Origin: Arachis hypogaea
Taxonomy: Eukaryota > Streptophyta > Magnoliopsida > Fabales > Fabaceae
Direction: 5' to 3'
DNA: 64,000 nt
Assembly (NCBI RefSeq): GCF_003086295.3
Contig: NC_092051.1
Coordinates: 21,943,940-22,007,939, forward strand
The notes beneath the pieces were generated by a model. The model saw only the letters and a program-made list of their open reading frames with translations. It searched no databases and was not told the origin of the DNA. Positions within the stretch are counted from its first letter, which is position 1. Each line of letters begins with the position of its first letter. Positions 22,582-34,547 of the stretch are shown one piece after another. The position numbers and the translations under genes were made by a program.

Positions 22582-24911
22582 TTTCTTATATATATATAGT
22601 TTCATTATACATCCAAATATTTTTGTCAACTAAATTTAATTAAATTAGTTAAAACCTAACAAAAATTACTTACAATATGCACATAAATTACACTTTTTTT
22701 ACATGAAAAATAATATATACCAACCTTTTTCAACCGTGATACAAGAATTTCTTAACTAAAATTTTTCATGATTCTAGACTTGATGCTGCAGCTCTTTTCT
22801 TTCTTTTGCTTCTTTTTATTCTTTTTTTTTTCGTGCAAAATCTCTATATTTTTATTTATAAAGTTATGTGTTTTTCCTTCTAAAATTTTTATGTTTATTG
22901 TAAAAAAAATCCAAAAAAAAAATTGTAAGTTTTCTTCATTTTATTATTATTTTTTTATTCTTGTTAAAGAGTGAAATAAGAAAAATTATGAAAGTGTAAA
23001 ATAAAAAAAAATATAAAAATGAGGAGGAGTTGTTTGAAAAAAATTATAAAATAAAAAAATAACACTAAAATTTTTTAATCGTCACACCTGAATTTTTTAA
23101 CTTTGACGTTGAAATTTCTTAACCGTGACAGGAATTTCTTAGCCGAAATTTTTTAATGTTCTAGACTTGATGCAACAGTCTTTTAACAAGAGAATTTATT
23201 TGGCTTCTTCTTCTTTCTTCTTTTTTAGTTGATCTTACTTTTTTTGGTTATGTTTTTTTTTCTTCTTGTTTTTGTTTTTTTTTAGAAAGAGATTAAAAAA
23301 GAAAACGGAATAAAGAAGAAGAGGATGATGATAATGTATGCATGTATGTTGATGATGAAGAAGAAAAGAAAGGAGAAAAAAAGACATGAAAAAAAAAAAA
23401 GAAAAAAAAGGAAGAAAAAAAAAACTACACAAAATGTGTACGTAAAATTCAGTTATTTACGATTTTATTTCAATTGAAATAAAGTATCGCGTGAATATGA
23501 GATGTATAATTTTAATTTAGTTGAACTCTTTAAGTAAAAGGCTTGACTGCGTAACTTTTTTTTATATATATATACAAATAATATATAATAACTAATTTAG
23601 TGGTTAATTTTTAGTATATATATATAATTTGAGTGGTAGTGTTAATTTAATTTGGATATCTAAAAATCATTAGGGATGAAAGAGGGTAAAGTATATCTAT
23701 TTTATTCCTAAAATTTTTAGAACCTTCCAAAAATACATTCAAAATGTAATTAAAATCAATTTTGCTCTTCATGTCTAAAAAATAAATTTTATTTTTATAT
23801 TAATATTTTTACAATTAACTTATTTAAACCATTTTTAAAATATAATTTTAATCTTCTAACTTTATATCTTGGCTCCCAATTTTTTTGGACAAAATTTAAC
23901 AATTTTAAGTGTATAAAATTATTATATATTATAGAATTTTATTTTTTATTTAAAAAATAAAATAAGTGATTGTTTTATATAAATAAATATATTATTAAAC
24001 TAAAAAATAAGTCACAATCCTTAAAATTGAGAAAAATATTATTGTCAATCATTTTTTATGTTCAAATTTTTAAATATTTAAGCTTTTTTTTTTCGTTTTA
24101 AATATTTTTCTCTTAATTTTTATACTTATTATCTTATAAAAATATATAATAACATCAATATCTAATTAAATATTAAAAAATTCTTATATATTACAGTAGA
24201 TACATGAAAATAAATTATTTTAAAATTTATTTATTTATTTATAATATTAAAATTATAACATATTAAATAAATTTATTAAAATGATTATACTTTTTATATT
24301 TTATTTAGAAATATGTTTTAAAGGCATATAACAAAATTATCAAATAATTTATTTATATTATTTTATAGTATATTATTTTATGATATTAAAAATAAAAATA
24401 TAATTTATTATCGCAATAATACACAACAAATACAACAAAATAAACTAATTAAAAGTGTAGATAATTTTTTTATTTTATCAAATTTAAAATTAATTTTTTT
24501 TATAAAAATTAAGATAACTTTTTTTATATAACAAATACTTATTATTTTTAATTAAAAAATACTAATCATATTATATATATTATGAAATATATAATATTAT
24601 ATTTGATTATATAATATTTTAATTTTTGACACATCTTCTACCAAAATTTTAGTTCTGTCACTGTCTATGTTCCACTTTATCCAACCCCACCCAACTCCAT
24701 CTTGATTCTATCACCCACGTGCATTTTAAAAAGTTTGGACTTTTAAGTATAAGTGTGGTTAAGAGTGAAGTGCTCTATTAGAATTTTCTAGTGCTCTGTT
24801 ATGGTTTTTAACAAAATTTTTGCTGCCGTCAATGCTACACTGTCAATGTCAATTAAATTTTAACTTAAATCTCTGACTACTAGTTTGACAAAGATAGTCT
24901 ACGTAATTTGC
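22582..24911. other. AT-rich intergenic DNA
   Basis: Homopolymer and AT-rich sequence with purine tracts near 23280-23425. No gene, no repeat structure recognised. The last 200 bases may be the LINE 5' region. Confidence 0.6.
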
Positions 24912-26161
24912 ATGGCTGAGGCAAGGAAAGATGAAGATCGGACTGAGGAAGAAAATCGAAAAGGAGGTAGGAATGTGATTCTGCTGGAAGAGGCAGATAT
25001 ATCAGAAGGTATTAACTCTTGCTCCAATAGTCTCTATCGCAGACTCTTTGCTTCCAAAACCTTCTCAGTTGGAACCATGGGGAATGCTTTAAAGGATATA
25101 TGAGAAAATCCGGAGGGATTTAGCGTGAGTGACAAAGGAGACAATTACTTCCAATTCTTTTTTAATAAAGTGGGGAAGGTCTTGCGTGTTGAACGTGGTT
25201 CTCCGTGGTTATTCAAGGATTACGTGCTCCATGTCAAGAGATGGAAGGAAGATCAAAATGGTGATGAAGAGATTTTTCCAATTTTTCAGTTTGGGTTCAA
25301 TTTTGGAGTTTGCCAAAATCGTTTAAAACCCTCGAAGTTGGACATAAATTGGGAGAGAGGCTGGGCACAGTGTTGGAGGTAGGTAAATTTCAAATGAGAG
25401 GCAGAGAAACTAGGATTGTAAAGGCCAAGATCAATATTGAAGCTACCAAGAAAGTGAGGGATCAGTTAATTGTTGCAGGACCTAATAAAAAGGAGGTAGA
25501 GGTGGCATTGCGCTATGAGAGACTTGGAAAGTTCTGTACCTACTGCGCAAAATTGGGGCACGAGGTGAAAAACTGCCATGATCTGCTGAAGGACACAGAG
25601 AGTGATAGGGTAAAAGAGGATGACATTGGCGAATGGGTTAAAGCCAGCCAAGTGGGAATACAAATTAACTCTGAAAGAGAAAGAACATTTAATAACTCAG
25701 CCCAGAATCAGAATAAGCTTACTCAACGTAAGAAAAAGCCAGTCTTAAACTGCTTATTGGAGGAATTTGCAAGGATGTCAATGCAAGAGGAGGAACAAAG
25801 TTTGAAACTACAAAACGCTGGCAACAAGGCAGCACCTGAGTCACCTCAATCAGCCAACTCTAGAACAGAATGCATGGAGGTTATCATAGCTGGTCAGTCC
25901 AATGCCAAGGAGGATGAAGGATAACCTATGCAATTCACTATTGGGCAATGTCTCACAACAGAGGAAGGCAGGAAGTGGAAAAAATTAGCAAGACAAGGTG
26001 CTGGAGGGTTGGATACTAAAGCTGCATCCAAAAAAAGGTTGATGAGTGGTATAGTTGAAGGATCTACAAAGAAAGCAAGAACAGAGGATGAAAATATAGT
26101 TGAACAGGGGGTGGAGGGTGCCAGCCTACAAATGGCACCCAAGGCGCCATGGAAACTATAG
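24912..26161 (+). pseudogene. LINE ORF1: DUF4283-like nucleic-acid-binding protein with zinc knuckle
   Basis: Start at the ATG at 24912. The N part (to 25380) matches the plant LINE ORF1 domain usually called DUF4283 (SPWLFKDYVLHVKRW), but is cut by a TGA near 25100, probably an old Trp codon, and by a frame change near 25310. Frame 25310-25924 carries on (YERLGKFCTYC...) with a CX2CX4HX4C zinc knuckle, CTYCAKLGHEVKNC, and a polar tail. The basic C-terminal segment lies after a further stop, at 25928-26161. It binds element RNA in an intact LINE. ORF2 starts inside its last codons at 26149. Confidence 0.75.
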
Positions 26162-26416
26162 TTTGGAATTGTCGGGGTTTGGAGAGACCCCTGACAATTC
26201 ACACCCTAAAAGGGATATGTAAATCCCACTCCCCTGAGATTGTGTTCATAAGTGAAACAAAGAAATAATCTCGACAGGTGGAAGCAAAACTCCGGGCATG
26301 TAGCTATGAAAACTGACATATTGTTAACCTGTCAGGAATGGCAGGAGGACTTGCGCTAGCTTGGAAGGACAGCATCAATGTTCAAATTATAAACAGTGGG
26401 AAATTATTTGTAGCAG
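26149..26416 (+). pseudogene. LINE ORF2, N-terminal part of the endonuclease
   Basis: From the ATG at 26149 the frame opens with VWNCRGL, then PEIVFISETK and GMAGGLALAWKD, the classical start of the plant L1-type APE endonuclease (Asn in WNCRG, catalytic Glu in SETK). In-frame TAA and TGA codons follow the SETKK and CSYEN segments. The frame is cut at 26416 by element C and resumes at 34165. Confidence 0.8.
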
Positions 26417-27918
26417 TGACGAACGGAACTCTCGCGCGATCTAGAATTTTCACAAATAAATTTCCGTTGGTAGTATAACTTCTAGACCGACAAGGATTCC
26501 TTTCGTACAAAAGTTTGGTTGTCACAAGTAACAAAACCCAATAAAATTTATAACCGAAGTATTTAAACCTCGGGTCGTATCTCAAGGAATTGCAGGGCAG
26601 TATGATTTATTATTGGTTATAAGAAAAAGCGTATTTTTGTTTGGGTTTTTGAAATAAGGAACAAGTAATTTAAATCGCAAGAAAAATAAATTAATAATTA
26701 TAAAAATCTCTTGCAAGGTATAAGAACTGGAAATCCTATCCTAGTTATCCTTATCAGGTGTGATGAGAATTCTTATTGCTCCCACTTAGTTAACCCTTAC
26801 TAAATAAAGGAAAGTCAAGTGGATCAATCAATTTGATCCTCAAGTCCTAGTCAACTCCTGTGAAAAGACTAGCTTTAGAGCGATCCAAATCAATCAGCAA
26901 TTTCCAATTTTCAATCAACTGCTGAGTCTGATAACTCAAGTGTTACCAATTACTTAACCAAAGCAAAAAGGGAATAAATCTTAAATTAAATTGAAAGCAT
27001 TATAAATAGAGTAAAATAATCATAAATCTGAAATACCTCAAATTATATTAAATAGAATATTCAAATCTAACATGGAAAGATTCATAAGCCAATTTGGCAA
27101 CATAAGTAATTAACAAATAAAAGCATTAGAGTATCTAAAAGTAGAAGAGAACATAAAATTAAAGTTGGGAACATTGAACCTGGATTGAAGTAATAACCAT
27201 AAAGTAAAAGAAATCCTAATTCTAAAACCTAAGAGAGAGGAGAGAGCCTCTCTCTCTCTAAAACTACATCTAAGACCTCAAATTCTTTTTTGAAAGTTGT
27301 ATCAAATGTTGTTATTGATTTCCCCATTCTCTGGCTACTATTCTGTGTTTCTGGACTTGGATTTGGGCCGAAAAAGGGCCCAGAAATTGCTGGGAGTAAC
27401 TTCTGCAGTTTTCTGCACGTGGCGTCCGTCACGCGTGCGCGTGAGTCATGCGTCTACGTCATTTGAAGTTTTTCCTTGTCACGCGTACGCGTCAGTCACG
27501 CGTGCGCGTCAGTTGTGTTCTGCTCAAGGCACGCGTCCGCATCGTCCACGCGTACGCGTCACTGCCATTTCGCGCTAGGCACGCGTCCGCGTCGTCCACG
27601 CATGCGCGTCGCTGCCTTTTTTCTTCAAAACTCCATTTTTGTGCTTTCCTTCCATTTTTGCATGTTTCCTTTCTGTCCTTTAAGCCATTCCTGCCCTATG
27701 AAGCCTGAAAATACTTAACACACAAATCAAGGCATCGAATGGTAATAAGAGGGAATTAATATTTGGTAATTTAAAGGCTTGGGAAGCAAGTTTCCAATTA
27801 TAGAACAAAATCAAGAAGGAAATTGTAAAACCATGCATTTTGTATGGATAAGTGTATGAAAGATTGATAAAATCCACTCAATTGAGCACAAGATAAACCG
27901 TAAAATAGTGGTTTATCA
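26417..27918 (-). repeat. 3' LTR of element C
   Basis: Same as the 5' LTR except for scattered base changes and a net 17-bp surplus, all of it in the CGCG palindrome array. I see no clear TATA box in sense, unlike the other LTRs here. A diverged form of the shared LTR block (CTCGGGTCGTATCTCAAGG) is at 26571-26600. Confidence 0.92.
27420..27613. repeat. CGCG palindrome array, 3' LTR of C
   Basis: About ten copies of CACGCGTNCGCGTC words (for example TCACGCGTACGCGTCAG). This LTR has 17 bp more than the 5' LTR, whose array is at 33680-33853. Confidence 0.9.
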
Positions 27919-29309
27919 ATCTTTCCACACTTAAACATTAGCATGTCCTCATGCTAAGCTCAAGAGAAGCTATAAAGGAGTGAAGAAGAATGGTAGAATG
28001 TATGAAATGCAACCTATCTATATGAATGCTACTACATGATAAGATGTTTGTACCTACTTGGTTAAAAGTAAATAAGCTCTTCAAGACAAACATAAATCAG
28101 ATTTCACTAATTCAAATTATACAATAAAAGACAAGTAAACTTGCAGAAGAAAATAGCTCATGAAAGCCGGGAACAAAGAATCGAGCATCGAACCCTCACC
28201 GGAAGTGTATACACTCTAATCACTCAAGTGTTTAAGGTTCGATTCTCTCAATTCTCTACTAACCTTGCTTTCTAAGGCTTGCTCTTCTTCTACCAATCAA
28301 CAGAAATTTAATGCATAGATACACATATCAAGAGGTCTTTTAAGGGTTGTAATAGGGTTAGGGTCAAGGTAGGATTGTATTTGGCCAAGTGGACTAAAAT
28401 CCGAATCCTTAATTAACTTAAACTTTCCACCTAACTTTAGACAATCCATGTAATCGTAATACCACATCTAACTATCCATTAACCATGTTTTCCACATATT
28501 CATGCATTCTAATTTCAAGTACAGTACATATGCATTGCTTTCACCACTTACTTTGGGGCATTTTGTCCCCTTTTATTATTTGCTCTTTTTCTTTTCTTTT
28601 TCTTTTTTTTTCTTTTTTTTATATATATGCCTATAATTTTTTTCTTTTTTTTTCAATGCATATGATTAAATTATTGAATGCATGAACATGTCCTAAACAT
28701 TTCTTTCACATTTTCATGAAGAAGTTTAACATACTTAATTTCCAAAACTAAACGTTTCCAACCCACTTTCTGCACACTTAATTCATGAGCACTCTCACTA
28801 GTCTCAGCTAACCAAGGATTCAAATTAAGGACATTATTGTTTTTCGCTTAGAGTTAATGATGTGCTAAAGTAAAGAATAAAAGGGATAAAATAGGCTCAA
28901 ATTGGTTTGCAAGGGATAATGAAAGGGTAAGGCCATATGGGTATGTAAGCTCAGTGAAACAAAGGCCTCAATCATATAAGTGCATGCATACATCAAACCA
29001 TGGAAATATAGAATCAAGCAAGACAAAGATCACAATTTTAGAGAAAACAACACATCAAAAATAAAATATTGGTTGATAGAATGCAACCAATTCAAATAGG
29101 CTCAAAATCTCACAGGTTTTATGTGTTCGAGCTCTAAACCATGTTCCAGTATAATATTTCTTCAAACAAGTTCAACAAAAGTTTTAATTCAAATTAGTGA
29201 AATGTTATAAAAAGTTTCTTGAAAAAGAAAATATTACTCTAACCAAGTGGTGCTAAAATATGCACAAAATCAAATAAATATGCAATCAACATGCAAATGC
29301 AACAATGAA
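27919..29309 (-). other. 3' non-coding region of element C with stem-loop
   Basis: At 27919-27960 the sense strand has the stem-loop TTAGCATGAGGACATGCTAA and TGTTTAAGTGTGGAAAG next to the LTR, the C-family form of the stem-loop/TTTGGTGT pair. The rest is AT-rich without a gene. Confidence 0.65.
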
Positions 29310-29528
29310 TTAGCAAAGAAAATAACACATTGGTGTTGAAAAGAAAATAACTAACCCATGGAGATCGGTATCGACCTTCCCACACTTAAATATCGCACCG
29401 TCCTCTGTGCATGCTAAGATGTGCAAGTGGATGGGGGCTACAACTGATGCTTTTCTCCAAGGATTGTACAGATGGACTTGTTTGTCTCCCCATTTAGAAG
29501 CTTTCCCTTTCCCTTCTTTGGTGTCCAT
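29310..29528 (-). CDS. Small env-slot ORF of element C, function unknown
   Basis: A 72-codon frame from the ATG at 29528, basic N-terminus (MDTKEGKGKASKWG), no family recognised. It occupies the place taken by the plant-transposon-protein ORF in Feral. Inside it, at 29370-29412, the nucleotide sequence contains GAGGAC and TTTAAGTGTGGGAAGG, the same signal words as beside the 3' LTR, so the frame may be incidental. Confidence 0.25.
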   Translation of the reverse strand: MDTKEGKGKASKWGDKQVHLYNPWRKASVVAPIHLHILACTEDGAIFKCGKVDTDLHGLVIFFSTPMCYFLC

Positions 29529-30154
29529 CCTGAAAGAAGAGGAAAAAGAAGAAAAGTAACCCAAAAACAAAGATAGAAAATAAATAAAATATGGTTGGGT
29601 TAATGCCAAATGATGAGAGTCTCAATTACATGGTAGCTACAACATGCAAGTGAGAAAATAGTAGAAGCACATGGCAAATCAATAGTGCAAAAAATTGCAA
29701 CAAATGGGGGAGAGGGAGTGGGTAATGCAAGATAGTATAAGTGCATATCAATGCAAATAGAATACAAGTATCATAAAAAATTAGCATTGACTTATGAATA
29801 ATAATACCCAATCAGAATAAAACAAGTCATGAAGCACCAGAATAATTCAAGAAAAAATGCAACAGTTGAATAAGAAAATTTTAACACCAATGGAAAAATA
29901 ATAATTTTAGAAAAGAAAATAAAAATATGCACAAAATTAAAATGAAATGAATAAAAGTATGCAAATAAATTAAGTAAAATAAAATAGAAGTGAAGAGGGA
30001 TGAGAGGTTAAAGGGATGAAGAAGAAGAAAGTAAGAAAGGAGGAAGAAAGAAAGAGAAAAGATAGAAGAAAGAAGAAAGAATGATAATAGAAAGATAAGT
30101 AGGATTGGAGAAGAAAAGATAGGAATTCTGGTGCTGATATGGATAAACTGTGCG
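29529..30154. other. Non-coding spacer of element C
   Basis: AT-rich, purine-rich on the plus strand near 30000-30110. No gene seen. Confidence 0.5.
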
Positions 30155-30693
30155 TCGCATGCGACGCGGACGCGTGGAGCACGCGTTCGTATGGTTGGCG
30201 TTATCTTCAAGTAACGCGGACGCGTGGGTCACGCGTTCACGTGAAGTGGATTGTGCCATTGGCGCGAGTGCAGCCTTGCGCACGTGCAACTTTCTGTTTC
30301 ATACTCTCATTGCCAAAATTCAGGGTGACGCGTGCGCGTGGGTGACGCGCACGCGTGGATGACCTTTTTTTGAAAAATGACGCGGACACGTGGGGCACGC
30401 GTTTGCGTGATAGGGCTTGTGCTTCCAGCATCATTCCAGCCCCACTCCATCATAACTTTCTGCAATACACCTCTTTACGTCGATTTTGCAGGGTCACGCG
30501 TGCGCATGGGCGACGCGCACGGATGGGAGGCTATTTTTCAAAATGACGCGGACGCGTCAGCGACGCGTTCGCATGGGCATGGTTGTGCCTAAGGCACGCC
30601 TCCAGCCATGCTTCCGCGTGACTCTCTGCTTCTTTTCTTCCTAGTTTCTAATGCACGAATGACGCAGACGCGTCGGCGACGCTTGCGCGTCGC
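30155..30693. repeat. Internal CGCG palindrome spacer of element C
   Basis: More than a dozen GACGCGGACGCGTGG, CACGCGTTCGCGTGA and CGCGTGCGCG words. It is the same word type as the LTR of this element, in the slot between coding region and env-slot ORF. Open frames here (Arg/Thr/Ala-rich) are artefacts. Confidence 0.9.
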
Positions 30694-30835
30694 GTGCTTT
30701 TTTTTTTATGCAGTATGCAGAATGCAGAATGCAAATGCTGATGCAGGCACTATGAATGAACACTAAGAAAAATAAAATAGAACTAAAAAATAAAACAAAA
30801 TAAAATAAAAATAAGACTGAAAAAGAACGATCATA

Positions 30836-30890
30836 CCATGGTGGGTTGTCTCCCACCTAGCACTTTTAGTTAAAGTCCTTAAGTTGGACA
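30836..30890 (-). promoter_or_regulatory. Conserved block after the ORF, element C form
   Basis: In sense: AACTTAAGGACTTTAACTAA, then AGTGCTAGGTGGGAGACAAC, then CCACC. This is the C version of the GCGC-TTG-GGGAGGCAACCC block, immediately after the decayed ORF, and the hairpin arms GGTGGG/CCCACC keep pairing although both changed. Confidence 0.6.
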
Positions 30891-30914
30891 TTTGTTGAGC
30901 TCCCTGTCATGGTG

Positions 30915-32560
30915 GCTTATGCTTAAACTCATCCAAAAATCTCCACCAACGTTTACAATTCCAATAGCCTCCGGGGTCCCATACTAGGCAAGTAAAGCTT
31001 TCGAGCAAGTTAGAGCAGGTTTTCAGACTCCATGAGTATTGATTATCAGGATAAATTCCAGGATCTCAAACCGTGCTTTTGTACCCATCTTTGTCTTGAT
31101 CTACATTTTTCCAGCCGGGTAGTACGGAATTTGAATTCTCACTAAGATTACTAAACATCTTCCGAGACCCATTCAATTGAACTCGAAACCAATCCTTGTA
31201 CCTCAAATTGAAGCGTGGAGCTTTATTGAATCTTGCATACTAGCTCTGAGTGCGAGCCATTTCGCTCTTACTCTTAAAGCCACAAAGAGCTCTAAGCTGG
31301 CCATCTGTTTCAAGCAAACCATATTCAAGTGGAAAAGTAAAGATAAAGGCTAAGAATTTTACCCACTTGAAGTTTGTATTGGGTGGTAATGGCCTTGGGA
31401 TAGGTGTTTCCAGTGGTTTTGCAAGCTCTGCTCCCTTGTATTCTTCTGTGAATTTCTCCACTTTTTTGAAAACTTCTTCAACTGTAACCACATCTTGATC
31501 AAAGTCTTCGATATCTTCCTCATCACTCAAGTTATAAATTGGAGGTTGAGAAAAGTCTACCTCCGCATCATCTTCGTATTCACTAGGGGAAGATTCTTCA
31601 ATCTCAAAGAATTCACTTGCGGATGCAAGTTCATTACTAGGAGAACTTGATTCTAGTTATCAGTACCAAGGAAACTTGCTTCTTGATCTGTTCCGTCCAG
31701 TTCTTCATAAGATACATGCTTCGAGGGTCATGCACTATCCTCCTTAGCATCGATTGCAAATTGCTTGGCAGAATTTTCCACAATTCTTAGTTCCCATGGA
31801 GGTTCAGCATCTCCTAAGTCTTCAACCAATTCTTCTTCTTTGATAATCACGACTTCCTCTACTTGTTCCAGTACAAAGTCAAGCTCCGTACTGTCCACTG
31901 GAGTTTCTAGTATCTCCTTCATGCTACGTTCTTCATTAGATTGTCCACATGAAGCCATGGGGTTCCTTGAGTGTCCGAACGTCGGGAAGCTAATCGATTG
32001 ATCGCTTGATCCAATTGGTGAAGGGTTGCATGAAATTTATTCACTGTTTCCTTGAGACGCTCCTGTGATTCTCGGGTCTATGGATATGGACATGGTGCAT
32101 ATGGAAGTGGTGGTTCTTGGGAGTAATTGGATTGGAGTTGGGGTGGATAAGGGTTAGGGTCATATGGAGGTGAATGGTGGTAGGTGACTTGTGAGTGTGG
32201 TGGTTCATAGCTATGTTGAGGAGGTGGTTCATAAGTAAATGATGGGGCTTGTGGGTAACTACAAGGGGGTCCACCATATCTATTATCTTGGTACACACCT
32301 CGGAATGGCTCTTGACCATAGTAATTTAGTGGGTGTTGGTTGTCACGAAGAGGTCCACCATAACTATTGTCTTGGCATGCATTATAGAATGGTCGTTGTC
32401 CATGGTATCTTGGAAGGTGTTGTTGCCGAAAGGGTTGATCAGATCCTTGTGGCTTCTTCCATCTTTGATTATTTTGACCTCGATGCATGTTCCTGTTATA
32501 GCTTCCATTCCTTACAATAACATTAGAACCAAACTCAAAGCGACGGGGGTGAGAGCTCAT
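30915..32560 (-). pseudogene. Decayed ORF of element C, unknown family
   Basis: In sense from the ATG at 32560: a basic Arg/Asn-rich start (MSSHPRRFEFGSNVIVRNGS), a Tyr/Pro-rich part (to 32081), a TAG at 32078, a helical stretch RLKETVNKFHATLHQLDQAI, then an acidic Glu-rich region (31728-31958 and 31240-31530, in different frames). Ends of the type QLRALCGFKSK and WFRVQLNGSRK are readable down to about 30915. At least one nonsense and two frame changes break it. About 540 residues originally. No retroviral motif seen. I recall similar sequence in other peanut repeats but no function. Confidence 0.5.
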
Positions 32561-32650
32561 AGTAGCTAATAAAAAAATTAAAAAAAATAAAAACAAATAA
32601 ACAAGCAAAATAAAATATTTACAATAACCAATGATAAGGCACACAGTTGC

Positions 32651-32671
32651 AATTCCCCGGCAACGGCGCCA
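32651..32671 (-). other. tRNA-Asp primer-binding site, element C
   Basis: The plus strand reads CCCCGGCAACGGCGCCA at 32655-32671, three bases inside the LTR end TTCGTCA; the same primer as elements A, E and the second Feral. Confidence 0.88.
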
Positions 32672-32674
32672 TTT

Positions 32675-34159
32675 TGACGAACGGAACTCTCGCGCAATCT
32701 AGAATTTTCACAAATAAATTTTCGTTGGTAGTATAGCTTCTAGACCGACAAGGATTCCTTTCGTACAAAAGTTTGGTTGTCACAAGTAACAAAACCCAAT
32801 AAAATTTATAACCGAAGTATTTAAACCTCGGGTCGTATCTCAAGAAATTGCAGGGCAGTATTATTTATTATTGGTTATGAGAAAAAGTGTATTTTTGTTT
32901 GGGTTTTTGAAATAAGGAACAAGTAATTTAAATCGCAAGAAAAATAAATTAATAATTATAAAAATCTCTTGCAAGGTGTAAGAACTGGAAATCTCATCCT
33001 AGTTATCCTTATCAGGTGTGATGAGAATTGTTATTGCTCCCACTTAGTTAACCCTTACTAAATAAAGAAAAGTCAAGTGGATCAATCAATTTGATCCTCA
33101 AGTCCTAGTCAACTCCTGTGGAAAGACTAGCTTTAGAGCAATCCAAATCAATCAGCAATTCCCAATTTTCAATCAACTGCTGAGTCTGATAACTCAAGTG
33201 TTACCAATTACTTAACCAAAGCAAAAAGGGAATAAATCTTAAATTAAATTGAAAGCATTATAAATAGAGTAAAACAATCATAAATCTGAAATACCTCAAA
33301 TTATATTAAATAGAATATTCAAATCTAACATGGAAAGATTCATAAGCCAATTTGGCAACATAAGTAATTAACACATAAAAGCATTAGAGTATCTAAAAGT
33401 AGAAGAGAACATAAAATTAAAGTTGGGAACATTGAACCTGGATTGAAGTAATAACCATAAAGTAAAAGAAATCCTAATTCTAAAACCTAAGAGAGAGGAG
33501 AGAGCCTCTCTCTCTCTAAAACTACATCTAAGACCTCAAATTCTTTTTTGAAAGTTGTATCAAATGTTGTTATTGATTTCCCCATTCTCTGGCTACTATT
33601 CTGTGTTTATGGACTTGGATTTGGGCCGAAAAAGGGCCCAGAAATTGCTGGGAGTGACTTCTGCAGTTTTCTGCACGTGGCGTCCGTCACGCGTCCGCGT
33701 CATTTGAAGTTTTTCCTTATCACGCGTACGTGTCAGTCACGCGTGCGCGTCAGTTGTGTTCTGCTCTAGGCACGCGTCCGCGTCGTCCACGCGTACGCGT
33801 CACTGCCATTTCGCGCTAGGCACGCGTCCGCGTCGTCCACGCGTGCGCGTCGCTGCCTTTTTTCTTAAAAACTCTATTTTTGTGCTTTTCTTCCATTTTT
33901 GCATGTTCCCTTTCTGTCCTCTAAGCCATTCCTGCCCTATGAAGCCTGAAAATACTTAACACACAAATCAAGGCATCGAATGGTAATAAGAGGAAATTAA
34001 TATTTGGTAATTTAAAGGCTTGGGAAGCAAGTTTCCAATTATAGAACAAAATCAAGAAGGAAATTGTAAAACCATGCATTTTGTATGGATAAGTGTATGA
34101 AAGATTGATAAAATCCACTCAATTGAGCACAAGATAAACCGTAAAATTGTAGTTTATCA
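32675..34159 (-). repeat. 5' LTR of element C
   Basis: 1485 bp, opening TGATAAACT in sense and closing TTCGTCA. CGCG palindromes at 33680-33853 are one 17-bp segment shorter than in the 3' LTR. Confidence 0.92.
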
Positions 34160-34164
34160 AGCAG

Positions 34165-34547
34165 CTGAAGTTAAGGAGTTCGGAAACAATGGGGTATGGA
34201 CATTCATTGGTGTCCATTTGAGCTGTTCGGAACAAATTCGAGCCATACAGTTTGAGGAGCTTACAACAATGAGTCAACAACTAGAAGGAAAAGTGGTAAT
34301 AGCGGGAGATTTTAATGCTATAATAAGTCAAGCGAAAAAGGATGGTGGAGGCAAAAAATCAGCAACTACCATTGCAACATTCATTAATTTTATTGATAGC
34401 AACGAATTAGTGGATATTGGAATTGTGGGACGGCCTTTCACATGGACAAACCGAAGACAAGGAGAGGATTTGGTGAAGGAGAGGCTTGACCGCTATTTAG
34501 TAGGGATGGGATGGAAGCTGAAGTTTTCGAATGCAGTGGTGCACAGG
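34165..34547 (+). pseudogene. LINE ORF2, C-terminal part of the endonuclease
   Basis: It continues the frame interrupted at 26416. GVHLSC, then the catalytic GDFNAI, GRPFTWTNRR and RLDRYL motifs of the APE-type endonuclease are present in order. The frame ends at 34547, where element G begins, so the reverse transcriptase of the LINE is not in the window. Confidence 0.85.

Larger units (their letters stand above)
26417..34159 (-). mobile_element. Element C: LTR element with no gag/pol recognised
   Basis: Flanked by AGCAG (26412-26416 and 34160-34164). LTRs 26417-27918 (3', 1502 bp) and 32675-34159 (5', 1485 bp) open TGATAAACC/TGATAAACT and end TTCGTCA on the minus strand. It has a tRNA-Asp primer site (32651-32671), one decayed ORF of unknown family, a GGGAGACAACCC block, a CGCG palindrome spacer, a small env-slot ORF and a stem-loop by the 3' LTR. 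No gag, protease, reverse transcriptase or integrase is seen. It sits in the LINE endonuclease. Confidence 0.9.

Noticed and set aside
22768..23432. Phe-rich small frames in AT-rich DNA
   Set aside because: Low-complexity poly-T/poly-A translation; no homology, both strands equally open.
25466..26202. Minus-strand frames opposite LINE ORF1
   Set aside because: Shadows of the coding strand with the zinc knuckle and endonuclease motifs.
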